Part shown: piece after piece, positions 16,948-25,585 of the stretch | Position numbering within the stretch: position 1 is the first letter of the stretch | Layout of the letters: every line of letters begins with the position of its first letter | Source: Lachnospiraceae bacterium | GTDB taxonomy: Bacteria > Bacillota > Clostridia > Lachnospirales > Lachnospiraceae | DNA: 40,993 bases | Assembly (NCBI GenBank): GCA_017411305.1 | Contig: JAFQQI010000039.1 | Span: forward strand, 1 to 40,993 | Direction: 5' to 3' | Program-made: the position numbers and the translations under genes | The notes under the pieces: model-generated | The model's input: the letters and a program-made list of their open reading frames with translations, nothing else | Told to the model about the DNA's origin: nothing | The model's database searches: none

Positions 16948-18201
16948 ATGAGCATTAAAACATATTCATTGGATGAAATCATCCGTTATGCCAGAACACA
17001 TTCAAAATATTATGCCGATTTATACAAAGACATTCCAGAGGATGCGTCCTTTGAGGAGCTGCCCTTGATTAATCAGGACGATTTTTGGGCTCATTGCGAC
17101 CAGGACGGAGGAACGGTGGCAACCGGAAAACAGGCGGACGGACAGATATTCAAAAGCGGCGGAACCACGGGAGATCCGAAGTACTCTTTATATACTGCGC
17201 AGGAGTGGGAAACGCTGTGTGAAGGCTGCGCATCGGTAATGGTCAAAGGAGGACTGCAAAACGGCACTAAAATTGCCAATCTTTTCTATGCAGGCGGTAT
17301 GTATGCCAGCTTCTTATATACCTATAGCATGTTATATTTTGCACCGGCAAAAACAATTATGTACAATCTTTCCGGAAATGTGTCGGTAGAAGAGATTGTA
17401 TCCACAATTTTGAAGCATCAGGTCACCTGCCTTGCCGGGGTACCGTCTATTTTGACCAAAATTGTTTCTTACATTGATGAACATCAGATGACGGGTTTTG
17501 CAGTAGATACCGTCTATTTTGCAGGGGAAACCCTGTATATGGACCAAAGAGAAAAAATCTCCAGGACCTTTGGAAGAGAGATTTCCTTCCGTTCCTGTTT
17601 TTATGCATCCAATGACGGAGGTCCTATCGGATATTTTACAAAGGATTGCGGGTTTAACGAGCACAGAGTGATGTCAGAGTTATGTAAACTGGAGCTGATT
17701 GATGCTGATACCGGTGAGATTATCACAGAGCCGAACAGACCCGGCGTGATTTATATTACATCACTTTTTAAAACCTTAATCCCCATGATCCGTTACCCTG
17801 CCGGTGATATGGGAGAATATGTGGAGCCGGAAGGGAATGTGGACCGTAAATTCAGAATTTTGGGAAGAAGCAATGTAGCTGCCAGAGCCGGTTATGTGAC
17901 CTTATATCCCCAGGATGTGGGAGAAATTTTGAACAAGTGCGGTATTGAATATTATGCCTATCAGATTATCGTAACACATAACGTGCGGGATAAATTTACA
18001 TTTAAAATTGCGGCAAAACAGGAAAACGGTCAGAATACAGAAAAGTTTTTGGAGATGCTGTATCGGGAACGCAGCCTGATGCAGGATGCCCTAAACGACG
18101 GTACACTGGATGAACCTGAAGTGGAGTGGTGTAAGGCAACAGACCTTGAATACAATGAAAGAACGGGTAAGCTGAAGATTATTATTGATAAGAGAAAGTA
18201 A
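16948..18201 (+). CDS. PaaK-like AMP-forming carboxylate ligase
   Basis: The 417-residue protein is an adenylate-forming enzyme of the phenylacetate-CoA ligase type. Motifs: KSGGTTGDPKYS (69-80, phosphate loop), a YFAGETLYM segment corresponding to the GE motif, FYASNDGGPIGY for the aromatic/adenine site, YPAGDMGEYV for the ribose-binding Asp, and ILGRSN at the hinge. It resembles the C-terminal half of the upstream LuxC fusion, so the operon holds two ligases plus LuxE. It would activate a carboxylic acid as acyl-adenylate for CoA, a protein thiol or an amine. No carrier protein is encoded nearby. Spacing to neighbours is 17-18 bp, with a GGGAGAGGG ribosome site. Confidence 0.82.
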   Translation: MSIKTYSLDEIIRYARTHSKYYADLYKDIPEDASFEELPLINQDDFWAHCDQDGGTVATGKQADGQIFKSGGTTGDPKYSLYTAQEWETLCEGCASVMVKGGLQNGTKIANLFYAGGMYASFLYTYSMLYFAPAKTIMYNLSGNVSVEEIVSTILKHQVTCLAGVPSILTKIVSYIDEHQMTGFAVDTVYFAGETLYMDQREKISRTFGREISFRSCFYASNDGGPIGYFTKDCGFNEHRVMSELCKLELIDADTGEIITEPNRPGVIYITSLFKTLIPMIRYPAGDMGEYVEPEGNVDRKFRILGRSNVAARAGYVTLYPQDVGEILNKCGIEYYAYQIIVTHNVRDKFTFKIAAKQENGQNTEKFLEMLYRERSLMQDALNDGTLDEPEVEWCKATDLEYNERTGKLKIIIDKRK

Positions 18202-18218
18202 AACAGGAGAGTAAGCGG

Positions 18219-19640
18219 ATGGATACAAAGAAAATTGCAACCCTTGAGATATGGAACAATAAGCTTTATGCAGATGCCACACTTGATTTTTTGGATGTGA
18301 TGATAGGAAGACTGGATATTCCCCACTATCAGGCATTTCGATTTGTTGTGGGAGAAATTTTGACTAAAAGAATGGAAAGCGCTTATCCGGACAATAGGGG
18401 ACTAATGTATGTGGATATCTTTTTGAAGGATACTTTTTTTGAGGTTTCCATCAGAGATAAAGGAGTTCCCGGATGGCAGGACTTTTCCTACGATATGGAA
18501 AGTATTGCCAAAAGCAAAAAGGACCTTCGCAATTACATGCTGAACCTTTGCGCAGACGGAGTGGGGATTGAAAAGCTTGGAAAAGACGGCCAAAGAATTT
18601 TTATCCGGTTAAGAACAGTAAATTCCATACAGTTTAAGCGTCCCCAGCCTTATAAAGAAATAGAGGTTCTTGATACCAATATCAGTATCCGTCCCGTTGA
18701 GACCCAGGAGGATATTATTGAAGCCATCCGTTGTATTTACAGCGAATACGGCTATTCTTACAGCTATGAGAAATTGTATTATGTGGATTCCTTTAAGCGT
18801 GCACTGGAAAATGGAGAGTTGATGTCATTTCTGGCTGTTAACGACCACGGACAGACTGCCGGACATTTTGCCCTTTCCTTCTCAGAACAATTCCGTAACA
18901 TGCCGGAAATTGCATCTACGGTAATACGAAGAGAGTTTCGTGGACTTGGTCTTATTGACAGGTTTATTGAGTACTGTCTGGAAGTAGCAAAGAAACATAA
19001 TTTCAGGGCAGTGATGTCTCAACCGGTTGCATTTCATCCCAAGGCGCAGAAGGCCGTGTTAAAAGCAGGATTTACAGCAAGCTCTTTATTACTTTCTTAT
19101 ATCAGCTCCGGTTTGGAGAGTGAATACAATGAAAACAAAGAAAGACTGGATGTATGTGCCTGTGTGAAAATAATTGATGCAACAGCATACAGCAAAATCT
19201 ATCCGCCTAAGGAACTGACAGGGCTTTTGAAAAAAATCTATGACAAACTGGACTGGAACTATGAATTCAGTGATGAGAAGAAATTAAGCGACAGTACGCA
19301 AATCAGTGTGGAAAATCAGGAACAGCTCAAGGCTACCAAAATGGTTCTTCATGAAGCTGCAGAGGACTTTGAAGAGGTGCTGCGGGAAGCTGTTCAAAAT
19401 ACAATCAAAAACAAAAATGAAATGATTGAGCTGGTCATTTGTTTGAATTCTCCAAGTGCCGAGTATGGATATCAGGTAGCAAGAAGAAACGGCTTGGCAG
19501 TTTCGGGAGTGATTCCGGGCAGTGAAAGCGGCGACTACCTGATTATGCAGATGCTGGTTGGAGATAAACTGAAATACGATAAGCTGGTGCTTGCCGGTGA
19601 ATTCGAAGAATTAAAAGAAGATATCCTTAAATTATCATAA
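18219..19640 (+). CDS. GNAT acetyltransferase with N-terminal RsbW-like domain
   Basis: The 473-residue protein has three parts. Residues 1-135 resemble an RsbW-type HATPase: VVGEILTKRMESAYP (43-57) aligns with the N-box but has Lys where Asn is needed. VSIRDKGVPGW (76-86) matches the D-x-G motif and ends in strand RIFIRLR (126-132). Residues 155-300 are a GNAT domain with the acetyl-CoA motif RREFRGLGLIDRF (237-249) and the family's VAFHPKAQKAVLKAGF tail. Residues 325-473 may be a second GNAT-like half. It may acetylate or acylate a product of the operon, and the N-terminal module may tether it to the STAS regulator (inference). Spacing to neighbours is 10-17 bp. Confidence 0.75.
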   Translation: MDTKKIATLEIWNNKLYADATLDFLDVMIGRLDIPHYQAFRFVVGEILTKRMESAYPDNRGLMYVDIFLKDTFFEVSIRDKGVPGWQDFSYDMESIAKSKKDLRNYMLNLCADGVGIEKLGKDGQRIFIRLRTVNSIQFKRPQPYKEIEVLDTNISIRPVETQEDIIEAIRCIYSEYGYSYSYEKLYYVDSFKRALENGELMSFLAVNDHGQTAGHFALSFSEQFRNMPEIASTVIRREFRGLGLIDRFIEYCLEVAKKHNFRAVMSQPVAFHPKAQKAVLKAGFTASSLLLSYISSGLESEYNENKERLDVCACVKIIDATAYSKIYPPKELTGLLKKIYDKLDWNYEFSDEKKLSDSTQISVENQEQLKATKMVLHEAAEDFEEVLREAVQNTIKNKNEMIELVICLNSPSAEYGYQVARRNGLAVSGVIPGSESGDYLIMQMLVGDKLKYDKLVLAGEFEELKEDILKLS

Positions 19641-19650
19641 AAATATAGAA

Positions 19651-20946
19651 ATGGTGGACAAAACAAGAATGCTCTTTGATGAATTGGGACGGATGCAGAT
19701 ACTGGACGGTATGCGTTATTATAAGAAAACGCAGGAAGAGAATAATATGCCCCGTTTTGTGATTACCATGACAGAGAAAATTGACAGGGAATGTCTGCAG
19801 TCTGCAGCCATAACTGCTATGCAGAGATTCTGCGTACAACGTTTGGTAGTAGAACCGAATGAGAGCCGTTTCTATTTAAAACAGAATTTGCAGGAGCCGG
19901 TGGTTCATTTGGACAACGGAGAGAGACATGTCGTGTGTAATGAGAAAAACAGAGGACATATGACATGGATAGGGTATCATGAATGCGATATTATTGTTGA
20001 TTTTTTTCATGGTGTTTCGGATGGTATTGGTATGATACCCTTTTTGATGCTACTGTTAACTTCTTATTGCCAAAAAAAGTACAGTAGTCAAACATGCGAA
20101 AAGGCAAATCTGCAGTCCGGTTGGAATGAAAATGAATATACTGAGGCTATCCGCTTCTTACCGGAAGAGCTTGTTGTTACAGAGCATTCTTACCGGTGGA
20201 AAAGTGCTTTGCAGTTAAAAGGCAGGCAGATGGAGCTAAAGAGCGGTTGTCACCATTATGTATTATCTGTGGATGGAGATGCCTTTGATGATTATGTAAC
20301 AAGAAATGGTTCCTGCCGTTCGGCAGTATTTGCCATGTTTATGAATCAGGCAATAGCAGGCATACATAAAGTGGATACAAAACCCATAGTAGCAGCTATG
20401 GCAGTCAACGCAAGGAAGGCTTACGGAGCAGAAGAGACCCTACAGAGTTGTGTGGCCACGATACCGCTATGGTATGACAGGGAAATAGCAGAACTTTCCG
20501 TATCAGAAAGATTAAAAAAGGGCAGAGCAATGGTGTCGGAAGGCATAAAGAAGGAATGTGTTCTTTGGGGAGCACAAAAAAACCGGCTGCTCAATCAGAA
20601 TTTGGAAGCAAATTATCCTACTCTTGAAGAAAAGAGGGCGCATTGCAGAAGGCTCACGGATAGCAGTAGCGGCAGATACACTTATGGACTAAGTTATTTG
20701 GGAAATATCAGTTTTGGGGAGTTTGCAGATGCTTACGTGAGAGATGTAAGAGTGATGCTCTGTGCAAATACCGTTCCGCTTATTTTGGAAATTTTAAAAT
20801 GGAAGGGAAAGTATACGATTAGTTATAACACCCATCTGGAAGAGGATAGATATTTGAAGGAATTGATAGCAATGTTTCAGGAGGCGGGCATTACCTGCAA
20901 TTGCATAAAGCATGAGATGTTTGAAGAGGCATTGGCAGATTTTTGA
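19651..20946 (+). CDS. Condensation-type acyltransferase (HxxxDG superfamily)
   Basis: The 431-residue protein carries FFHGVSDGIGMIPF (118-131). This is the HxxxDG catalytic motif (His120, Asp124, Gly125) of the CoA-dependent acyltransferase superfamily, which includes NRPS condensation domains, alcohol acetyltransferases and PapA5. It has two-lobed length and no carrier or adenylation domain. It could join an acyl-CoA or acyl thioester to an alcohol or amine produced by the LuxCE-like steps. The ATG at 19651 has a poor ribosome site; ATG 19669 has GGTGG 10 nt upstream and is a possible start. The gap to the preceding gene is 10 bp. Confidence 0.68.
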   Translation: MVDKTRMLFDELGRMQILDGMRYYKKTQEENNMPRFVITMTEKIDRECLQSAAITAMQRFCVQRLVVEPNESRFYLKQNLQEPVVHLDNGERHVVCNEKNRGHMTWIGYHECDIIVDFFHGVSDGIGMIPFLMLLLTSYCQKKYSSQTCEKANLQSGWNENEYTEAIRFLPEELVVTEHSYRWKSALQLKGRQMELKSGCHHYVLSVDGDAFDDYVTRNGSCRSAVFAMFMNQAIAGIHKVDTKPIVAAMAVNARKAYGAEETLQSCVATIPLWYDREIAELSVSERLKKGRAMVSEGIKKECVLWGAQKNRLLNQNLEANYPTLEEKRAHCRRLTDSSSGRYTYGLSYLGNISFGEFADAYVRDVRVMLCANTVPLILEILKWKGKYTISYNTHLEEDRYLKELIAMFQEAGITCNCIKHEMFEEALADF

Positions 20947-20994
20947 TGGAATGTGAAGCAGAATAGATGATAGAAAGTAAGAGGATAAATTGAT

Positions 20995-21981
20995 ATGAAT
21001 GAAGAATCTGCAAAAATCCGCGAAATGCTGCTAAAATGTTACGGAGTTGATATAGAAGAGGCGAAATGCCATTTTTCTACACAGAATTATGCCTATATAT
21101 TTCCAAATCATCCGTATATGATCCGTGTCAGTAAGATGCCCAAAAAGACAAGAAAAGAGATACTCAGTGAGTTAATGTGGGTAGATGATTTGAAACAATT
21201 CAAACAGACAATTTGTGAACCCAGCGTTTCCATTGGCGGGAAAATTTTGGAAGAATTTGAGATTGACGGTGTGACATATCGGGCAAGTATGTTCCGAACG
21301 GCACGGGGGAACGTACAGGCATCAACGGAAATGACGCCGATGTTTTTTATTTGCGTGGGAGAATTGCTGGGTATTATTCATCATGTCAGTACGGATGAAC
21401 GCGAAAACGGGATGAAATTCCAGAGAAAAGAGCTGAAGGATATTTTTTCACATCAGAAAGAAAAGGTGTGGGAAAAATTGAAACCGGAGATTCAAGGCAG
21501 GATTACAGCCATTGAAACGCAGGTCAATTCATTGCCACAAGATATTGGAATTTATGGCCTTTGCCACGGGGATTTCCAGGCCAATAATTTTTTTGTAGAG
21601 GCCAATAATGTCTGGCTGTTTGACTTTGACGGATGTTGCTATGCCAATTATCTGTATGATGTGGCAAGCTTTATTTTATCCTGTTTTCTTGGGGGATTCG
21701 GTGGCGGTAAGGAGTGCAGTAAGGTCATAGAGGAGATTTTGCACTATTTAAAAATAGGCTATGAATTAAATCATAAATGTACAGATGAGTACTGGGAACA
21801 ATTACCGTTATTCATAAGCTATCGTGCGGCATATACGGCACTGATGCTGGCAGAAATAGATACCTGTGGTGTGGTTTCCAGCCTGGATGAGATTAAAGAA
21901 TTCTTTTCCTTTATTCTTCTTCAGGATAGCATTTATGAGGGGATTACAAAAGTAATCAGTGAGGGAAAGAGCCGACTATGA
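20995..21981 (+). CDS. APH/choline-kinase-like phosphotransferase
   Basis: The 328-residue protein has the aminoglycoside-phosphotransferase fold signature: LCHGDFQANNFFV (189-201, catalytic loop with Asp193 and Asn198) and VWLFDFDGCCY (206-216, metal-binding Asp). The N-lobe includes YMIRVSK with the ATP-binding Lys. Family members phosphorylate aminoglycosides, choline, homoserine or protein serines; SrkA-type and CotS-type relatives are equally possible. In this operon it may phosphorylate a pathway intermediate or act in self-protection. It overlaps the following MATE gene by 4 bp (ATGA). Confidence 0.75.
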   Translation: MNEESAKIREMLLKCYGVDIEEAKCHFSTQNYAYIFPNHPYMIRVSKMPKKTRKEILSELMWVDDLKQFKQTICEPSVSIGGKILEEFEIDGVTYRASMFRTARGNVQASTEMTPMFFICVGELLGIIHHVSTDERENGMKFQRKELKDIFSHQKEKVWEKLKPEIQGRITAIETQVNSLPQDIGIYGLCHGDFQANNFFVEANNVWLFDFDGCCYANYLYDVASFILSCFLGGFGGGKECSKVIEEILHYLKIGYELNHKCTDEYWEQLPLFISYRAAYTALMLAEIDTCGVVSSLDEIKEFFSFILLQDSIYEGITKVISEGKSRL

Positions 21982-23732
21982 GAAACAGTTATCTGATAAG
22001 AAAACTCTATTTATCATTTTTAATTGTGTCAATTCTTTCCTCTCTTACTGCTACGGTAGGAATACTGATTGATAACATTATAGTAGGAATGTATTTAGGT
22101 GATGTTTCATTAGGAGCTATGGGGATTGTGGGACCTATCAGTCTTATTTTTTCCGCAATCGGAAATATATGTTCCGGAGGCGGAACGGCCAGAGCAGCGC
22201 AGGCATTGGGAAAAGGTGATGGGGAAGGCTTGTACCGGATTTTTACGGTTACTGTGCTGTTTGCTGCAGTAGGGGGATTTCTCATTACTATTTTGGGACT
22301 ACTGTTCACTCCGCAGCTGGCGGAGCTTCTTGGGGCAAAAGGAGAATTACTTGAACCATCCATTCAGTATTTGCGGGGCTACTTTCTGGGGGCTGTTCCC
22401 ACAATTATGCTTACGGCACTTTCCGGCTTTGTAAAGATAGACGGTTCGCCAAGATTGCCGCTTATATGCATTATAGTAATGTCTTCGACAAATATTATTC
22501 TGGATTTTTTGATGATTCATGCATTTCATCTCGGAATGTTCGGTATGGCACTTGCAACTACCATCAGTTATTTGTTGGCAGTATTGATTGCCTGCACACA
22601 TTTTTTAAAGAAACATTCTACGCTTCGATTGGTAGTGCCAAAGCAAATGCTTGGTGAGTGGATACAGATGGTCACGACAGGTGCACCCACAGCAATCAGC
22701 AGGGTTTGTGATACCGTAAAGGTCATGGTGCTGAATCATATGCTGGTGCTGTTTGTGGGAGTAGGTGCTGTTACCGCGTTAAGCATAAGGACACAGGCAT
22801 ATAGCTTTTTTGGTGCATTTATGATAGGAATTGCCCAGGCGTCTGTGCCGTTAACCGGATTATTCTACGGAGAAGAAGATATAACAGCGTTAAAGGATAC
22901 CTTAAAAAATACATTAAAAATCGGACTTTTTATCAATGTAATATTGGCAGTGCTGCTGTTTCTGACAGCACCGCTTTTCGTGGGACTTATGGGCGTTTCC
23001 GAGCCGGAAACAAAAAAGATGGCAGTAAATGCGGTCAGGCTGTTTGCAATCGGCGTGCCTTTTGCACTGATTAATTACATATTTATGAGCTTTTATCAGA
23101 GTACCAAAAGAATAGCCATGGCAACCATGATTTGTGTGTTACAGTCTTTAGCATATGTGCTATTTGTTGCGGTGCTTTTAATTGGAACACTTAAGGAAAA
23201 TGGGGTATGGATTGCATTTTTGGCAGCAGAAATATTAACAATTATCACGACAATAGCAGTAATAGCTTATCACTGCAGAAAAATTCCGGAAAAGATTACA
23301 GATATTATGTTGCTAAAAGAAGACTTTGGAAGCAGAGAAGAAGATCGATTGGAAATTTCCGTAGGAAATGATATGGAGGAACTGGTGAATATCTCTGCAG
23401 GTATTCATAAGTTCGGTGAAGGGCGCAACATCAGTCAAAAGCTTCTTAAGGAGTTGGCGCTGTGCATTGAAGAAATCGGTGGTAATGTGATACATCATGC
23501 TTTCCGCCCGGGTGAGAAAAAGTGGTTTGATATCATGATTCTGGATAAAAAGGATTTACTTATTGTACGTCTTCGTGATAATGGAGCCGCTTTTAATCCG
23601 GTTAATTACTGCGATGACTATGATATGAAGAAAGAAAAATATGGACTACAGTTAATCCGCAGTATGGCAGACGACATGAAGTATAAGAGAGCTCTGGAAA
23701 TGAATAATATCATGATTACTTTTAAGAAATAA
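21978..23732 (+). CDS. MATE efflux transporter with intact C-terminal HATPase domain
   Basis: Residues 1-435 are a 12-helix MATE exporter (early IDNIIVGMYLG at 31-41; second-half repeat from about 230). MATE proteins usually end near 450 residues. Residues 455-584 are an RsbW/SpoIIAB-type HATPase with well-kept motifs: N-box ALCIEEIGGNVIHHAF (494-509), RDNGAAFNP (533-541), YGLQLIRSMADDM (555-567) and last strand NNIMITFKK. The domain should be cytosolic and ATP-binding. It could phosphorylate or bind the STAS protein encoded at 10713, linking export to the partner switch (inference). It probably exports the operon's product or a toxic by-product. Start and stop overlap with the kinase gene upstream. 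Confidence 0.88.
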   Translation: MRNSYLIRKLYLSFLIVSILSSLTATVGILIDNIIVGMYLGDVSLGAMGIVGPISLIFSAIGNICSGGGTARAAQALGKGDGEGLYRIFTVTVLFAAVGGFLITILGLLFTPQLAELLGAKGELLEPSIQYLRGYFLGAVPTIMLTALSGFVKIDGSPRLPLICIIVMSSTNIILDFLMIHAFHLGMFGMALATTISYLLAVLIACTHFLKKHSTLRLVVPKQMLGEWIQMVTTGAPTAISRVCDTVKVMVLNHMLVLFVGVGAVTALSIRTQAYSFFGAFMIGIAQASVPLTGLFYGEEDITALKDTLKNTLKIGLFINVILAVLLFLTAPLFVGLMGVSEPETKKMAVNAVRLFAIGVPFALINYIFMSFYQSTKRIAMATMICVLQSLAYVLFVAVLLIGTLKENGVWIAFLAAEILTIITTIAVIAYHCRKIPEKITDIMLLKEDFGSREEDRLEISVGNDMEELVNISAGIHKFGEGRNISQKLLKELALCIEEIGGNVIHHAFRPGEKKWFDIMILDKKDLLIVRLRDNGAAFNPVNYCDDYDMKKEKYGLQLIRSMADDMKYKRALEMNNIMITFKK

Positions 23733-23742
23733 AGGAGAAGAC

Positions 23743-25464
23743 ATGGACAATAGATATAAGTATAGGCATAATCCAATTGTAAAGAAAATCTTTATGACAA
23801 TGTTAATTCCAACTATTTTTATGAATTTGACAACAGCGATTGCTTCCATGGCGGATGCAATTATTATTGGACAGTATCTGGATGATGCCTCCTTATCGGT
23901 AGTAACTTTTGCAATGCCTATTTTTTTGATTATTAATGTTTTTTCTGCTCTGTTTGCAGTGGGCGGATGTATATCCATGAGTATAGATGCAGGAAAGGGC
24001 GATAAAGAGGAAGCCAATAAAGCATTCAGCATTTCAATAGAACTGCTTTTAACTATGGGGGTACTGTTATTACTTGCCGGTTTATTTTTCAGTCGTACCA
24101 TTACAGGTTGGCTGGGGGCAGAAGAAGATATATTTGAATCCGTGGAACTGTACTCCCGGATTATTCTGATGGGCGGACCATTTTTTGTACTGAATACAGG
24201 ACTTGCATTTTTTGTGAGAAATGACGGAAGACCAACACTGTCCATGGTGGGAATGTTTGCTTCTATTTTTGTAGATATCACTTTGAATTTTGTGTTTGTG
24301 GGAGTGATGAAAATCGGAGTGGCCGGTGCGGCTTATTCCACAGTAATAGGAAGCATTGTTAGTGTATTCATTGTATGTACTCATTTCTTTCATGCGAAAA
24401 ACACATTGAAATTCTGTTTTGCTTTTGACAGCATGGCAATAAGGATTATGAAAAACGGCGGAAGTACAGCACTTCAGTTTATTTACCAGTTTGTTACGGT
24501 ACTTATTATGAATCATTTCCTCGCAAATTTGTCAGGAACAGGTGGTGTAGTAATTTATACAGTGGTAATTAACCTTTCTACAGTAGCCCTTTCGTTGTTC
24601 GAAGGAATCAGCCAGACCATACAGCCGATGGTCAGCAATTATTTTGGAGAAAAAAGTTATCGGAAAATGAAGGAAGTGCTGCGACTTGCATTTATTACTA
24701 CTCTTGTGATATGCGGAAGTATTATGATACTTCTTGAGGCAATGCCGCAGTGGATTCCCATGATTTTTGGAATTGACGATGCAGCATTGATGGCAAATTC
24801 TGTGATTGCAGTACGCATTTATACGGCAGGTATGATTATCACAACTGTAAATGTAGTGATTAGCTATTATCTGCAGTCTATTGAGCAGACCTTAATGTCA
24901 GCTGTCATAGTCAGCCTACGCAATTTTGTATTGCTGTTATGTGCAGTGTTTGTTCTCGGTAAACTGTTCGGAATGAATGGGATATGGGCAGCTTATCCGG
25001 TAGCAGAGGTTCTTACATTTTTGGTTGGCATTGGAATGATTTGTGCTAAGCAGAAGAAACTGGAAAAGACCGGAAAGCATATAGATATTTTTTTGTTGGA
25101 TGAAACGGTTGAAGGGAACACGGAATGTTATACTTATGATAGCATGAACGATACTTTCCCTGATTTTTGTGATATCGTACTTCAATCTTTGGCAAAGAGA
25201 GGGGATTGCTGCGGAGAAATGGCACAGGATGCTGAAAACTATCTGTTACAGCTTGGAAAGGGAATCAAAAAGAAAAAGGGAAATTATATTGAAATGGAAG
25301 TAAATGGTCTTGAAAAAACCATCATTATCAGAGATAATTTGAATCATGCAGATATTCCTGTAAATATTCAGGATACGATAAAAAGTGATAGTAATTCGGA
25401 TTATGGTCCTGTGCTTGGATGGAACAGATTGATCCGTAAGGGAATAAAAAGCGAAGAGGTGTAA
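23743..25464 (+). CDS. MATE efflux transporter with degenerate, shortened HATPase-like tail
   Basis: Residues 1-435 form a second MATE exporter, a distant paralogue of the preceding gene (MADAIIIGQYLDD at 36-48; two six-helix halves). Residues 455-573 follow the HATPase layout of its neighbour but are eroded: the N-box region reads AQDAENYLLQLGKG without the Asn/His set, IIIRDNLNHADIPV (527-540) replaces DxG, and LGWNRLIRKGI (558-568) replaces the G2 box. The protein stops about 17 residues earlier than the neighbour's domain would. The missing last strand may be recognisable in another frame at 25484-25558. Gap to the upstream gene is 10 bp, with an AAAGGAG ribosome site. The two exporters may work as a pair. 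Confidence 0.85.
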   Translation: MDNRYKYRHNPIVKKIFMTMLIPTIFMNLTTAIASMADAIIIGQYLDDASLSVVTFAMPIFLIINVFSALFAVGGCISMSIDAGKGDKEEANKAFSISIELLLTMGVLLLLAGLFFSRTITGWLGAEEDIFESVELYSRIILMGGPFFVLNTGLAFFVRNDGRPTLSMVGMFASIFVDITLNFVFVGVMKIGVAGAAYSTVIGSIVSVFIVCTHFFHAKNTLKFCFAFDSMAIRIMKNGGSTALQFIYQFVTVLIMNHFLANLSGTGGVVIYTVVINLSTVALSLFEGISQTIQPMVSNYFGEKSYRKMKEVLRLAFITTLVICGSIMILLEAMPQWIPMIFGIDDAALMANSVIAVRIYTAGMIITTVNVVISYYLQSIEQTLMSAVIVSLRNFVLLLCAVFVLGKLFGMNGIWAAYPVAEVLTFLVGIGMICAKQKKLEKTGKHIDIFLLDETVEGNTECYTYDSMNDTFPDFCDIVLQSLAKRGDCCGEMAQDAENYLLQLGKGIKKKKGNYIEMEVNGLEKTIIIRDNLNHADIPVNIQDTIKSDSNSDYGPVLGWNRLIRKGIKSEEV

Positions 25465-25483
25465 AGGCTGAGGGATTTTGTAT

Positions 25484-25558
25484 ATGCATGATGGGGAACG
25501 GTATTATATTGAAGATGAAGTAAATAATTTGCTGACGATATCAGATTCAATAAAATAA
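25484..25558 (+). pseudogene. Possible displaced C-terminal strand of the MATE-HATPase gene
   Basis: A 24-codon reading begins 19 bp after the MATE stop, in the +1 frame. It contains YYIEDEVNNLLTISDSIK, which aligns in length and pattern with the last strand YKRALEMNNIMITFKK of the neighbouring MATE-HATPase protein. I infer a frame disruption that cut off the end of the 23743 gene. No ribosome site is seen, so independent expression is unlikely. Confidence 0.4.
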
Positions 25559-25585
25559 ATAAAAGAGACAAGAAAGGGAAAAAGG

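Noticed and set aside
13331-20946. A non-ribosomal peptide synthetase or bioluminescence operon
   Set aside because: No carrier protein, thioesterase, LuxA or LuxB; only free-standing ligase, reductase and condensation-type enzymes.
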